A stretch of DNA of 57,206 bases from Armatimonadota bacterium (GTDB taxonomy: Bacteria; Armatimonadota; Armatimonadia; Armatimonadales; Capsulimonadaceae): the NCBI GenBank assembly GCA_025353925.1, contig JANXNV010000156.1, positions 1 to 57,206 of the forward strand, read 5' to 3'. Below, piece by piece: positions 35,939 through 44,557 of this stretch. Made by a program: the position numbers and the translations under genes. Position 1 is the first letter of the stretch. Each line of letters opens with the position of its first letter. The notes beneath the pieces were generated by a model that worked only from the letters and a program-made list of their open reading frames with translations, was not told where the DNA came from and did not search any database.

Positions 35939-37121
35939 GATCTTTGTCCCTCGCGTTGCCTGACCAGTACGAGCGGATTGTCCCGATCTCCCGGTACAGC
36001 GCAAGAAGCCGCTGCACCTGCCGGTCTCGCGAGAAATTGGCTTCGACGTAACTCCGCCCGAGGCGGCCCATCTCGGAGCGTTTTGGAGGGCCTTTCTCAG
36101 AGTCGAGAAGCTGAAACAATGCTGACGAAAGGGCCGCCGCGCTCCCGGGTGGGACCAAAAGACCGGTCACGCCGTCCTGGGCCACTTCGCGGCAGCCGCC
36201 GATATTTGTAGCGATTGTCGGCAGGCTCGCCGCCATGGCTTCCGCCAGGGCCAGGCCGAAGGCCTCGTCTTTCGGGAGATGCACTAAAATATCCAGGGCG
36301 GGCAGCAGAGAAGGAATGCCCTCACGCGGTCCCGTCAGCCGCAGCCGATGCTCGAAGCCGCCCGCAGCTGCCTGCGCGAGCAGATGCGCCTCGGCCCCGG
36401 CTTCTCCCTCGCTGCCGATGAACACGAAATGCAGAGAAGGATATTTATGCAGAAGTGCTGGGGCGATTCCTAGCAGATCACTCTGACCCTTGGCGTCCAG
36501 GCGACCGATCATGCCGAGGACGAGGGCCTCCAGGGGAATCCCCCAGTTCCGGCGCGTTTCGGTACGCCGCTGACAATAGGTGGCAGAACCGGGCCGCGCA
36601 TACGCTTGGACATCGACACCATTGGAGATGAGATGGACAAAGGCCGGTGAAAAGTTGTGACCGGCACACAAATGGTCGGCGACGGCACCGGAGACCGCAA
36701 CAATCGCATCGGCACCCCGCGCGAAAAATCGGCTGCTCAGCGGCGACGTGCCGCCGAGGGGCCGAATCATATGGGCGTGCAGAATGAGGCGAGGCGACCA
36801 GCGCGAAAACGCACGGGCGAGAGCCGTTCCCAGCACCGCGATCACATAATCACGCCGTGAATGCGCGTGGACGATCTCGATCCGCTCCCGACGAATAGCT
36901 CCGGCCAGCCGAAACACCGCCCCCAGGTCCCCGCTGTTGCGGACTGTGAACTCCCGTGTGGGCACGCTGCGCTCGGCGCACCATTTCTGGAGATAACTCT
37001 TCGGCGGACAGGCGAACTGAAGCGGCACCCCGAGGGCACGCATCTCCGCCGCAATCTCGACTGCATGCCGCTCGATCCCGCCCTGACTTCTCGTACTGGC
37101 GACAAACAAAACGCGCGGCAT
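35931..37121 (-). CDS. Glycosyltransferase family 4
   Basis: A 396-residue GT-B retaining glycosyltransferase. The N-terminal GIERHAVEIA glycine region (about 14-23) and the C-terminal donor-binding EX7E motif (EAFGLALAE, about 290-298), followed by the TNIGGCREV segment, place it in GT4. It likely adds a dTDP- or UDP-sugar to a lipid-linked or surface glycan; acceptor and donor are unknown. I took the ATG at 37121; an earlier in-frame ATG at 37196 lies inside rfbB. The 28-base gap after rfbB implies one operon. Confidence 0.87.
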   Translation of the reverse strand: MPRVLFVASTRSQGGIERHAVEIAAEMRALGVPLQFACPPKSYLQKWCAERSVPTREFTVRNSGDLGAVFRLAGAIRRERIEIVHAHSRRDYVIAVLGTALARAFSRWSPRLILHAHMIRPLGGTSPLSSRFFARGADAIVAVSGAVADHLCAGHNFSPAFVHLISNGVDVQAYARPGSATYCQRRTETRRNWGIPLEALVLGMIGRLDAKGQSDLLGIAPALLHKYPSLHFVFIGSEGEAGAEAHLLAQAAAGGFEHRLRLTGPREGIPSLLPALDILVHLPKDEAFGLALAEAMAASLPTIATNIGGCREVAQDGVTGLLVPPGSAAALSSALFQLLDSEKGPPKRSEMGRLGRSYVEANFSRDRQVQRLLALYREIGTIRSYWSGNARDKDRA

Positions 37122-37149
37122 CTGCGGTGACACACTCTCTTTTTGCTCG

Positions 37150-38160
37150 CTATTTCCGGTCCGCGTACCACTGCTGCATAAACTGCCGATACTCATGCTG
37201 TTTTTCTTTGATGTCCCGCCACCACGCTTCGTTCGCGCGGTACCAGGCCACCGTCTCTTCTAAACGCTCTTGAAAACGTCCGCTTTCCGGCACATAGCCC
37301 AGCCCACGCATCTTCGTGCAGTCCAGCGAGTAGCGCCGGTCGTGGCCGGGCCGGTCTTTGACATGGTGTATCAGCGACTCGGGCTTGCCGAGGATCGAGA
37401 GCAGCAGGCGAACGATCTCCATATTCGGTCGGTCATTCTCTCCGCCGACATTGTACACTTCGCCCGGTGTCCCCTGGTGCAGGGCGATGTCGATCCCCCG
37501 GCAATGGTCCCTCACATACATCCAGTCCCGGACCTGCATGCCGTCGCCGTAAACCGGCACGGGGATATCGTCGATCAAATTCGTGATGAACAGCGGAATG
37601 ATCTTTTCCGGGTAGTGATACGGGCCGAAGGTATTGGAACCGCGAGTCACAATAGTCGGCAGCCCGAAAGTCTGATGGTATGCCCGCACCATCAGCTCGC
37701 CCCCGGCCTTTGCCGCCGAATAAGGCTGATTTGGCTCTAAAGCGTCGCCCTCGCGAAAGATTCCATCCGTCGTGCCGTAAGATTCGTCCGTGCTGACCTG
37801 ATGAAACCGTGAATGCTTGTGTTTTCGCGCGGCTTCCAGCAGAACGCAGACCCCGTGAAAATTCGCTTGGATCGCCCGCTCCGGGTCCACGATCGCCCGA
37901 TCGTTGTGACTCTCCGCCGCGAAGTTTATGATCGCGTCGGCGTTCTGCGCGAGATTATCCACCAGCGGCGCATCGTTGATATCGCCTTTGATAAACGTGA
38001 AATTTGGGTTTTTCCAGACATCGGCCAGATTGGCCAAGTTGCCCGCATAGGTGAGTGCGTCTAAAACAATCACCCGGTAGCTCGGATACTCTCCCAGTAG
38101 ATAACGGACAAAGTTCGAGCCGATAAAACCCGCACCGCCGGTGACAATCAGTGTCTGCAT
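37150..38160 (-). CDS. rfbB: dTDP-glucose 4,6-dehydratase
   Basis: Makes dTDP-4-keto-6-deoxyglucose for rhamnose and other deoxysugars. A 336-residue extended SDR: NAD motif GGAGFIGSNF (about 7-16), FAAESHNDRAI, active-site TDES block and the catalytic YSAAK (Tyr-x3-Lys), then the substrate loop RGSNTFGPYHYPEK. The usual STDEVYG appears here as STDESYG, a conservative change. rfbA, rfbC and rfbD are not in the window. The gene starts four bases after the upstream small gene stop. Confidence 0.93.
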   Translation of the reverse strand: MQTLIVTGGAGFIGSNFVRYLLGEYPSYRVIVLDALTYAGNLANLADVWKNPNFTFIKGDINDAPLVDNLAQNADAIINFAAESHNDRAIVDPERAIQANFHGVCVLLEAARKHKHSRFHQVSTDESYGTTDGIFREGDALEPNQPYSAAKAGGELMVRAYHQTFGLPTIVTRGSNTFGPYHYPEKIIPLFITNLIDDIPVPVYGDGMQVRDWMYVRDHCRGIDIALHQGTPGEVYNVGGENDRPNMEIVRLLLSILGKPESLIHHVKDRPGHDRRYSLDCTKMRGLGYVPESGRFQERLEETVAWYRANEAWWRDIKEKQHEYRQFMQQWYADRK

Positions 38161-38164
38161 AACT

Positions 38165-38560
38165 CTAAAGTCCGAACTTCCCGAGCAGGCCGCCGAGCAT
38201 TCCGCCGCCGCCCTCTGCCCCTTGCTGGTTCTGCCCGCCCTGTCCGCCGGTCAGCATCCCAAGCAGCCCTGCGGCCTGCGGGAACCGACTTGAGACCATT
38301 GCCAGTACTTCCGGGTGCTGCTGGGCCAGGGCCATCGTGGTGCTGACCAGATCGCTGTGGGACATCTGGCTGGGATCCGTCGCCCCTACTCCGGCCTGTC
38401 CGAGCAGCCCCTGGACGTTGACTCCCTGGCCGCCGAGCATCCCCAAAGCTTCACTCAGCAGATTTTTGTGCGCGTCTACCTCTTCCGGAGCCGCCTGCGT
38501 CAGAGCCTGCGCTCCGTCATCCTGCGTGCCCTGATCGTCGTACTGTTCGTTGTCTGGCAT
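38165..38560 (-). CDS. Hypothetical Gly/Gln-rich protein heading the polysaccharide operon
   Basis: A 131-residue protein: acidic N-terminus, a central helical region (about 28-95, DLVSTTMALAQQ and LSEALGMLGGQG) and a Gly/Gln/Leu-rich C-terminal tail (GGGGMLGGLLGKFGL). No signal peptide or family recognised. The ATG at 38560 has an ideal AAGGAGA; an in-frame ATG at 38647 lies upstream of the promoter -10 and was rejected. First gene of the leftward operon, four bases before rfbB, so it should be expressed at the highest level. Confidence 0.65.
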   Translation of the reverse strand: MPDNEQYDDQGTQDDGAQALTQAAPEEVDAHKNLLSEALGMLGGQGVNVQGLLGQAGVGATDPSQMSHSDLVSTTMALAQQHPEVLAMVSSRFPQAAGLLGMLTGGQGGQNQQGAEGGGGMLGGLLGKFGL

Positions 38561-38618
38561 TGGTAATTTCTCCTTGTGTGATTGTCCGAAGATTGTTTGC
38601 TTATGACTTACTAACGTC

Positions 38619-38624
38619 ATTATA
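38619..38624 (-). promoter_or_regulatory. Extended -10 promoter of the polysaccharide operon
   Basis: TGT-TATAAT on the minus strand predicts a start near 38612 and a leader of about 52 bases before the ATG at 38560. It lies back to back with the peroxidase promoter and about 50 bp from the CRP-type operator. Confidence 0.65.
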
Positions 38625-38672
38625 ACATAATGCTTGACGAATTTCACGATCCCGGTTTTGCAGAGGTGATAT

Positions 38673-38688
38673 GTGACTTATTTCACAC
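38673..38688. promoter_or_regulatory. Perfect CRP/FNR-type operator
   Basis: TGTGA-N6-TCACA is an exact match to the E. coli CRP core consensus. It sits 10 bp upstream of the -35 of the peroxidase promoter and between two divergent promoters, centred about 53 bp before the predicted peroxidase start. A CRP/FNR-family regulator could control either or both units. Confidence 0.7.
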
Positions 38689-38698
38689 CTAAACTGCT

Positions 38699-38727
38699 TG
38701 ACGTGCTACAAATAGTGTGATAAAATA
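38699..38727 (+). promoter_or_regulatory. sigma70 promoter of the peroxidase gene
   Basis: TTGACG (38699-38704) and TAAAAT (38722-38727) are separated by exactly 17 bp. The predicted start near 38734 gives a leader of about 92 bases. Confidence 0.75.
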
Positions 38728-38825
38728 CTTCTAACCTCAACCGGTTGCCTGAAGTTTGGGCTGTCACTGCAAGTCATCTGCTGTTCTTAACGCCTGCTAT
38801 ACAGTTAAACACCTGGAGAAACCCA

Positions 38826-40439
38826 ATGCCTACCACCCCTCTGTCGACACCCTCGACACGTCCCTTCACGCCCCATGGCCGTCCGCCGCGCGGCCTCGAC
38901 AGTGTTCCACGCTCGACCTCCCATCAGGGCGCGTTCGGACGGATTTTCCGCAACCTGCCGCCTTTCGAGCCGGACGACGCCGATCTTGTCGCCCTGGCCG
39001 CGACCATGATTGAAGGGCTGACCCCGGAAGGGAACCCGCTGGAAACCGACGACGCTTCTGCCCCTTCCAACAACCCGGATATCCCCGCCGGATACACGTA
39101 CTTAGGCCAGTTTTTGGATCACGACCTCACCTTCGACCCTAACTCACTCCTGCAGCGCGAGAACGACCCGGACGGCGTCCAGAACTTCCGAACGCCGAAG
39201 TTCGACCTCGATAGTCTCTACGGCAGTGGTCCCGACGACAGCCCGTATCTCTATGTCGACGGCGTCCAGTTCCTGCTTGGCCCCAATGACCATGGCGAGA
39301 TTGATTTGCCCCGCAACTCCGCCGGCCGGGGTTTGACCGGCGACCCGCGCAACGATGAGAACGTGATCATCAGTCAGCTGCATCTGGCGTTTCTAGAGTA
39401 TCACAATGCTGTGGTGGATGAGATCGCCGCCGTGGGGGATACGACCGACATGCTCTTTGAAGATGCCCGCCAAGCTGTTCGCTGGCATTACCAGTGGCTC
39501 GTGCTGCACGATTTTCTCGTAAAGCTGGTCGGGCAGGGGATTGTGGACGACATCCTGAAGAAAGATACCCTTGGGATCGCCGTCGGCGGTGGTGTCGGCA
39601 GTGCGTCCCAGTGGAAACCCGACCTGAAATTCTACGCCTACAAAGTGCAGCCGTTCATCCCGGTCGAATTCTCCGTCGCAGCCTATCGTTTCGGGCACAG
39701 CCAGGTTCGGGCCAACTATGCTCTGAACTCCGACACGGCGGGCAGCAACAGCGACGGCAGCCCCAAAGAGATCCCGATCTTCGACCCGAAAAATCCCGAT
39801 GACCCCAATGCCAACGACCTGCGCGGCTTCCGCCCCCGCCCCGCCGACCGCACCATCGACTGGTTCCGCTTCTTCTTCGATCTTGGCGGCCTGCCCGGCG
39901 AAACCCAGCTCACCCGCACCATCGACACCCAGCTCTCCCACGGCCTCGGCGGCCTGCCGACCTCCGTGGCTTCCAATCCGTCCTCACTGGCCGCCCGGAA
40001 CCTTCTGCGCGGCAAATCGCTCGGCCTGCCCTCCGGTCAGGACGTTGCCCGGGAAATGGGCATCCCCGAGTATCTGATTATCAGCACGGATAACCATGCC
40101 CTGCCGTTTCGCATCGGCACCGCCTACACCCTGCCGGACGGCTCCCCCGACCCGACCGTTCCTGCCGACCCGCCGAACAAAGCCGCGTTGGAGTCCGCCT
40201 TTGGCCGCCAGACCCCTCTCTGGTACTACATCCTGAAGGAAGCCGAGCTGCTGACCCAGGGAAGATGCCTCGGCCCCGTCGGCGGCCGGATCGTCGCCGA
40301 AGTCTTCATCGGCCTCATGGCCGGCGACAGCCTGTCCTTCCTTAACCGCGAACCCGACTGGCGGCCCAAAGCCGGGGAGTTCGGCTGCACCCAGGATGGC
40401 GTCTTCACGATCATGGACCTGATCAAGCATGTCCAATAG
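38826..40439 (+). CDS. Animal-type haem peroxidase
   Basis: A 537-residue member of the animal haem peroxidase (peroxidase-cyclooxygenase) superfamily, which oxidises halides or organic substrates with hydrogen peroxide. The distal His99 lies in LGQFLDHDLTFD, with Asp98 in the position that can bind haem covalently; the catalytic Arg is in GDPRNDEN (Arg175), and the proximal His291 in YRFGHSQVR. There is no signal peptide. The ATG at 38826 has GGAG upstream. The gene is alone on its strand behind a regulated promoter. The substrate is unknown. Confidence 0.92.
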   Translation: MPTTPLSTPSTRPFTPHGRPPRGLDSVPRSTSHQGAFGRIFRNLPPFEPDDADLVALAATMIEGLTPEGNPLETDDASAPSNNPDIPAGYTYLGQFLDHDLTFDPNSLLQRENDPDGVQNFRTPKFDLDSLYGSGPDDSPYLYVDGVQFLLGPNDHGEIDLPRNSAGRGLTGDPRNDENVIISQLHLAFLEYHNAVVDEIAAVGDTTDMLFEDARQAVRWHYQWLVLHDFLVKLVGQGIVDDILKKDTLGIAVGGGVGSASQWKPDLKFYAYKVQPFIPVEFSVAAYRFGHSQVRANYALNSDTAGSNSDGSPKEIPIFDPKNPDDPNANDLRGFRPRPADRTIDWFRFFFDLGGLPGETQLTRTIDTQLSHGLGGLPTSVASNPSSLAARNLLRGKSLGLPSGQDVAREMGIPEYLIISTDNHALPFRIGTAYTLPDGSPDPTVPADPPNKAALESAFGRQTPLWYYILKEAELLTQGRCLGPVGGRIVAEVFIGLMAGDSLSFLNREPDWRPKAGEFGCTQDGVFTIMDLIKHVQ

Positions 40440-40447
40440 ATGCAATG

Positions 40448-41023
40448 CTATTTGGGCGTCGGGGAAGTGCCATGCGCCTGCACCTCACCGATCAGCGTTT
40501 TAGCCTCGGCCGCGTGGACTCCCGCCGGGAACCGCTTCAGATACTCCTGCCAAAGCGAAATGGCACGAGGGCTGTTGCCGGTGACGGCGTACACGCTGCC
40601 CTGGTTATACAGGCTATTTTCGTGGTTGGGATTTTGCTTCTGGGCCGCCTGATACTGCTCTAAAGCCAGCTTCGGCTGCTGAGAGCGGAAATAAGCGACT
40701 CCCAGGTCCGTGCGGATGTCGGGATTGTCGAGGCCGCCGGCGATTGCCGCTTTGTAGGCGGTGATCGCCTGCGGCCACTGCTGCTGGTCTTCGTAGGCGT
40801 TGCCCTGAGTCAAGGCCGCCTGGGCCACCGATGTCCGAGAAGCCGCCGCCGCCGTCAGGGCAGGCTTCAGCGCGAGATACGTCCCGCCCGAGCCAAGTAC
40901 TGCGCACAGTGCCCCTACGACCCCGTATCGAATCCAGCTTTTATCTTTGTCCCCCCGGGATTGGGGTGGGGGGCCGCTCCAGGATTGGGGCGCACCACTC
41001 TGCTTGCGCGTTTTACGTGCCAC
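40448..41023 (-). CDS. Membrane-anchored TPR protein
   Basis: A 191-residue protein with a basic N-terminus, one membrane helix (about 32-52), and three tetratricopeptide repeats (about 65-170), including GNAYEDQQQWPQAITAYKAAI and LGVAYFRSQQPKLALEQYQ. TPR proteins scaffold complexes; no enzyme domain is attached. The GTG start shares one base with the dxs stop (TAGTG), so it is translated by coupling to dxs. It converges with the peroxidase gene, eight bases away; no terminator hairpin is seen between them. Confidence 0.8.
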   Translation of the reverse strand: MARKTRKQSGAPQSWSGPPPQSRGDKDKSWIRYGVVGALCAVLGSGGTYLALKPALTAAAASRTSVAQAALTQGNAYEDQQQWPQAITAYKAAIAGGLDNPDIRTDLGVAYFRSQQPKLALEQYQAAQKQNPNHENSLYNQGSVYAVTGNSPRAISLWQEYLKRFPAGVHAAEAKTLIGEVQAHGTSPTPK

Positions 41024-42999
41024 TACGAACCTACTCCCGCCGGAATCTTCGCCCCGGTGCTCCCACTCGTCTTCGCACTCCCATTCGCATACCCCGTCGG
41101 TGTCTTCGGCGGCATTAGAGCCAAGGCCCGCCGCGCGACTTCCGCCGCCGTCAGCCCGACCATCTCGCGCAGAACCGGAATCGTGCCGTGCTCCACAAAA
41201 TGGTCCGGCAGGCCCATCACCGCCGTCGGTACCAGGGCGTCTTGCTCCGCCAGCAGCTCCAAAACCGCCGTGCCGAAGCCGCCCCGCGCGACTCCGTCCT
41301 CCACCGTCACCACAGACCCGCAGCGGCGGACTGCACTCAGGATCGTTTCGGTATCCAGCGGCTTGCAGAACCGCGCATTGATCACCGTCGCCAAAACGCC
41401 CTGCTCGGCCAGCAGGTCCGCCGCATCCAGCATGATCTTCACCCCTGCCCCGATCCCAAGCAGCGCGACATCCCGCCCCTCACGCAGCACTTCGGCCTTT
41501 CCTAACACGATCTCATCCCTCGGGGAGGCAGCCGCCAGCGCATCCTGACCCCCGCGCGGATACCGCACCGCTACCGGCCCGGCCTCATAGGCCAGCGCAA
41601 ATCGCGTCATCCGGCGCATCTCTTCCGTGTCGCGCGGGGCCAGAATGACCATGTTCGGAACACACCGCAGGTACGCCAGATCGAAGACACCGTGGTGCGT
41701 CCCGCCGTCGTCACCAACCAGCCCCGCCCGGTCCAGGAAGAACTTCACCGGCAAATGCTGCAATGCCACGTCATGGATGATAATATCGTATGCCCGCTGC
41801 AGGAACGTCGAATAGATCGCCGTCACCGGCTTAAATCCCTCCGCCGCCAGCCCCGCCGCAAACGTCACCGCGTGCTGCTCCGCGATCCCCACATCGAAAA
41901 ACCGCTCCGGATGCAGCTTCGCAAACTTGTTCAATCCCGTCCCGTCCGGCATCGCCGCCGTGATCCCGATGATCTTGTCATCCGTCTCCGCCACGTCGTT
42001 CAGCGTCTCCACAAACGCATCCGTATACGAAACTCCCACCGTCTTCGCTTCGGTCTTGCCATCATCCGGGCTGAATTTGCCGAGGCCATGGTATGTCCGC
42101 GAGTTCTCCTCCGCGTACGACACGCCTTTGCCCTTGACCGTCAGCACATGCACCAGCACCGGCCCTTTCAGCCGCTTAACATGGTTAAAGACATTGATCA
42201 AGTTGCCCAGATCGTGCCCGTCAATCGGTCCAATATAGGTGAAGCCCATCTCCTCGAAGAACAAACCCTTGTGCGCCGGAGTCGCGAAATGCGTCGCCGT
42301 GTGCTTGGCCGCCTTCGCCGCCTTCTTCATCAGCCCGCTGCCCACCGGCATCTGCTCGATCATCCGCTTCGCCGTGTTCTCCCCGGCCTGGTACAGCGGC
42401 TCCATGCGCAGCTTCGACAGATACGTCGCCAATGCCCCGACATTCTCCGCGATCGACATCTCGTTGTCATTTAAAATAACCGTAATATCCGTCCCGTCGT
42501 CCGCCGCGTTCAGCAGCCCCTCCAGTGCCAGGCCGCCCGTCAAAGCCCCGTCCCCGATCAGTGCCAGAACGGAGCTTTTGCCGCCCCGAAAGTCCCGCGC
42601 CTTCGCAAAACCCATCGCTGCCGAGATCGATGTCGACGCATGCCCCGCCCCATACAGGTCGTACGGCGACTCGTCGATCCGCAGGAAGCCCGAAAGCCCC
42701 TCAAACTGCCGGATCGTGTGCAGCCGGTCCCGCCGCCCCGTCAAAATCTTATGCACGTACCCCTGATGCCCGACATCCCAGATCAGCTTGTCCTTCGGAA
42801 TATCATACACCTTGTGCAGTGCCAGCGTCAGCTCGACTACCCCCAGCGAAGGCGCCAGATGCCCCCCCGTCTTGGCAACCGTCTGCGTCAAAAACACCCG
42901 TATCTCTTTCGCCAGCACCCGCATCTGCTCCAGGGACAACCGCTTCACGTCCGCCGGACTATCGATCTGGTCGAGCAGGGCCGCTTTGCTCTCAATCAT
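41023..42999 (-). CDS. dxs: 1-deoxy-D-xylulose-5-phosphate synthase
   Basis: First, thiamine-diphosphate-dependent step of the MEP pathway, joining pyruvate and glyceraldehyde-3-phosphate; ispG from the same pathway lies at 10795. The 658-residue length is slightly long. The TPP motif GDGALTGGLALEGLL ... LNDNEMSI is intact, as are the transketolase-like DRAGLVGDDGGTHHGVFD block and the C-terminal domain. The extra C-terminal residues are Gly/Ala/Lys-rich. Preceded by a near-consensus promoter at 43062-43090, it is transcribed with the TPR gene. Confidence 0.96.
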   Translation of the reverse strand: MIESKAALLDQIDSPADVKRLSLEQMRVLAKEIRVFLTQTVAKTGGHLAPSLGVVELTLALHKVYDIPKDKLIWDVGHQGYVHKILTGRRDRLHTIRQFEGLSGFLRIDESPYDLYGAGHASTSISAAMGFAKARDFRGGKSSVLALIGDGALTGGLALEGLLNAADDGTDITVILNDNEMSIAENVGALATYLSKLRMEPLYQAGENTAKRMIEQMPVGSGLMKKAAKAAKHTATHFATPAHKGLFFEEMGFTYIGPIDGHDLGNLINVFNHVKRLKGPVLVHVLTVKGKGVSYAEENSRTYHGLGKFSPDDGKTEAKTVGVSYTDAFVETLNDVAETDDKIIGITAAMPDGTGLNKFAKLHPERFFDVGIAEQHAVTFAAGLAAEGFKPVTAIYSTFLQRAYDIIIHDVALQHLPVKFFLDRAGLVGDDGGTHHGVFDLAYLRCVPNMVILAPRDTEEMRRMTRFALAYEAGPVAVRYPRGGQDALAAASPRDEIVLGKAEVLREGRDVALLGIGAGVKIMLDAADLLAEQGVLATVINARFCKPLDTETILSAVRRCGSVVTVEDGVARGGFGTAVLELLAEQDALVPTAVMGLPDHFVEHGTIPVLREMVGLTAAEVARRALALMPPKTPTGYANGSAKTSGSTGAKIPAGVGS

Positions 43000-43061
43000 G
43001 TCATTTCTTTCTGCACGCCTTCCACCAAGGAGGCGCAGGGGTCGGGAATTCTCTTCCCTTA

Positions 43062-43090
43062 ATGATACCTACCCGCTACCGGTCTGTCAA
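43062..43090 (-). promoter_or_regulatory. Promoter of dxs
   Basis: TTGACA (43085-43090) and TATCAT (43062-43067) on the minus strand, spaced 17 bp. Start predicted near 43055, leader of about 56 bases. Confidence 0.75.
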
Positions 43091-43101
43091 TGGAATTACC
43101 C

Positions 43102-43126
43102 ACTTTGTTACTTTATTTCACAAAGT
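43102..43126. promoter_or_regulatory. Inverted repeat in the dxs / defence-module gap
   Basis: ACTTTGT (43102-43108) and ACAAAGT (43120-43126) form perfect 7-base arms around an A+T-rich 11-base spacer. It lies just upstream of the dxs -35 and about 60 bp upstream of the divergent -35. It could be a repressor operator or, as RNA, a short hairpin. Confidence 0.4.
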
Positions 43127-43185
43127 AGTTTGCGCTCTGCTAGCTCGCTTCCCTCAAACGGACAGTGCCATTGTATCCAAAAGGC

Positions 43186-43214
43186 TTACTTCTGTGACAT
43201 AATGTGCGTATAAT
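43186..43214 (+). promoter_or_regulatory. Promoter of the ATPase-HNH pair
   Basis: TTACTT (43186-43191), 17 bp, TATAAT (43209-43214). Start predicted near 43221, leader about 32 bases, with a weak ribosome binding site before the ATG at 43253. Confidence 0.6.
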
Positions 43215-43252
43215 TGCTTCGCCGTTGTGTGCGAAATGAAAAGCGGTGATTC

Positions 43253-44557
43253 ATGTATTTGTACAAAGCTCGCATTCAAAATATACGCTCACTACAAGAT
43301 ATATCCTGGGAAATCGAGAAAACTGAAGAAAAAGCTCCAGGCTGGCATGTCATATTAGGGGACAATGGCTCGGGGAAATCTTCCTTTATTCGTTCCGTTG
43401 CGCTTGCTCTCGTAGGACCTACGGAAGCTTTGGCCTTGCGTCAGGAATGGAGCGAATGGCTTCGGAAAGATAAGTCCAAAGGTTACATAGGTCTGACTTT
43501 AGATGGAACGCCAGCTTACGACCTATTCTCGGGGTCTGGAGCAACGCCAACAAATTACTATCTCGGAGCTGGTTTAAACTTTGCTCGGCAAGAGACCGGA
43601 ATAGTTTCGCTGACAAAAGTGAAAAACCATCTTAATCCCGAGCGGTCCGTATGGGGTGGAAAAAGTGGCTGGTTTTCAGCTTCCTACGGGCCTTTTCGAC
43701 GCTTTTCTGGAGGAAACAAAGATTTTGAGAAGATGTTTTACTCCAACCCTAAACTTGCCCCCCATCTCTCGGCGTTTGGGGAAAGTGTCGCATTGTCTGA
43801 AAGTATTCAATGGTTGCAGGATCTGAAGTTCAGAGAGCTTGAAGCACCCCAGGGTGCTGAAGCTAAGCTTCTAAAAAGTCTGACTCGTTTTGTAAATCAA
43901 GAGGGATTTCTCCCTCACCAAATGCGGCTCTCTGGTGTCTCCTCAAAAGGTGTAGAATTTGTGGACGGAAACGGCTGCGAAATCGCAGTAGAAGAGCTTA
44001 GCGATGGTTACCGCTCAGTCCTGAGTATGACTTTTGAGCTGATACGACAGATGGTAAAAGCTTATGCATCTCCCAATGTTTTTTCAGGAGACTGTACGAA
44101 AATAAGAATGCCTGGCGTTGTTTTGATTGACGAGGTAGATGCTCACCTGCATCCTTCCTGGCAGAGACAAATCGGACTGTGGTTCCGCGAGCATTTTCCG
44201 TACATTCAATTTATCGTTACTACACACAGTCCTTTTGTTTGTCAGGCTGCAGACGTTGGAACTGTGTACCGTTTGCCTAAGCCTGGAAGCAACGAAAAAG
44301 CGGGGATGGTGACAGGCGTAGACCTGGACAGACTGCTTTTTGGTAATGTCATGGATGCTTACAGCACTGATATGTTCGGCACGGGTGCGACGCGCTCCGA
44401 AGCTTCTAAGAAGCGTCTCCAGCGGCTATCGGAGCTGAACATGGCGGAACTCATGCGTGAACTAAAACCCGATGAGATCACGGAGCAGCAAGCTTTACGT
44501 GCCACCCTCCCCACAGCCGCCCATTCCCTGCCTGTTTCCGCAAATGGGGTTAAATGA
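43253..44557 (+). CDS. ptuA: ABC/SMC-like AAA ATPase, PtuA-like (Septu-type defence)
   Basis: A 434-residue ATPase of the AAA_21/overcoming-lysogenisation type used in many anti-phage systems. Walker A is GDNGSGKSS (36-44); the ABC signature-like ELSDGYRS is at 248-255; Walker B with catalytic acids is VVLIDEVDAHLHP (289-301); the switch His is in TTHSPF (323-328). The next gene encodes an HNH nuclease and overlaps by four bases, the arrangement of Septu (PtuA-PtuB). Base composition is clearly lower than the neighbours (sampled 60-base stretch 43681-43740: 40% G+C), indicating horizontal transfer. No reverse transcriptase accompanies it, so it is not a retron. Confidence 0.85.
   Translation: MYLYKARIQNIRSLQDISWEIEKTEEKAPGWHVILGDNGSGKSSFIRSVALALVGPTEALALRQEWSEWLRKDKSKGYIGLTLDGTPAYDLFSGSGATPTNYYLGAGLNFARQETGIVSLTKVKNHLNPERSVWGGKSGWFSASYGPFRRFSGGNKDFEKMFYSNPKLAPHLSAFGESVALSESIQWLQDLKFRELEAPQGAEAKLLKSLTRFVNQEGFLPHQMRLSGVSSKGVEFVDGNGCEIAVEELSDGYRSVLSMTFELIRQMVKAYASPNVFSGDCTKIRMPGVVLIDEVDAHLHPSWQRQIGLWFREHFPYIQFIVTTHSPFVCQAADVGTVYRLPKPGSNEKAGMVTGVDLDRLLFGNVMDAYSTDMFGTGATRSEASKKRLQRLSELNMAELMRELKPDEITEQQALRATLPTAAHSLPVSANGVK

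Noticed and set aside
38745-38825. Longer N-terminus for the haem peroxidase
   Set aside because: The extra 27 residues do not form a signal peptide and the ATG at 38826 has a clear GGAG ribosome binding site.
43000-43252. Retron ncRNA or reverse transcriptase beside the ATPase-HNH pair
   Set aside because: The pair resembles the effector part of retron Ec78, but no reverse transcriptase gene or long msr/msd-like inverted repeats are seen nearby; only short promoters and a 7-base dyad are present.
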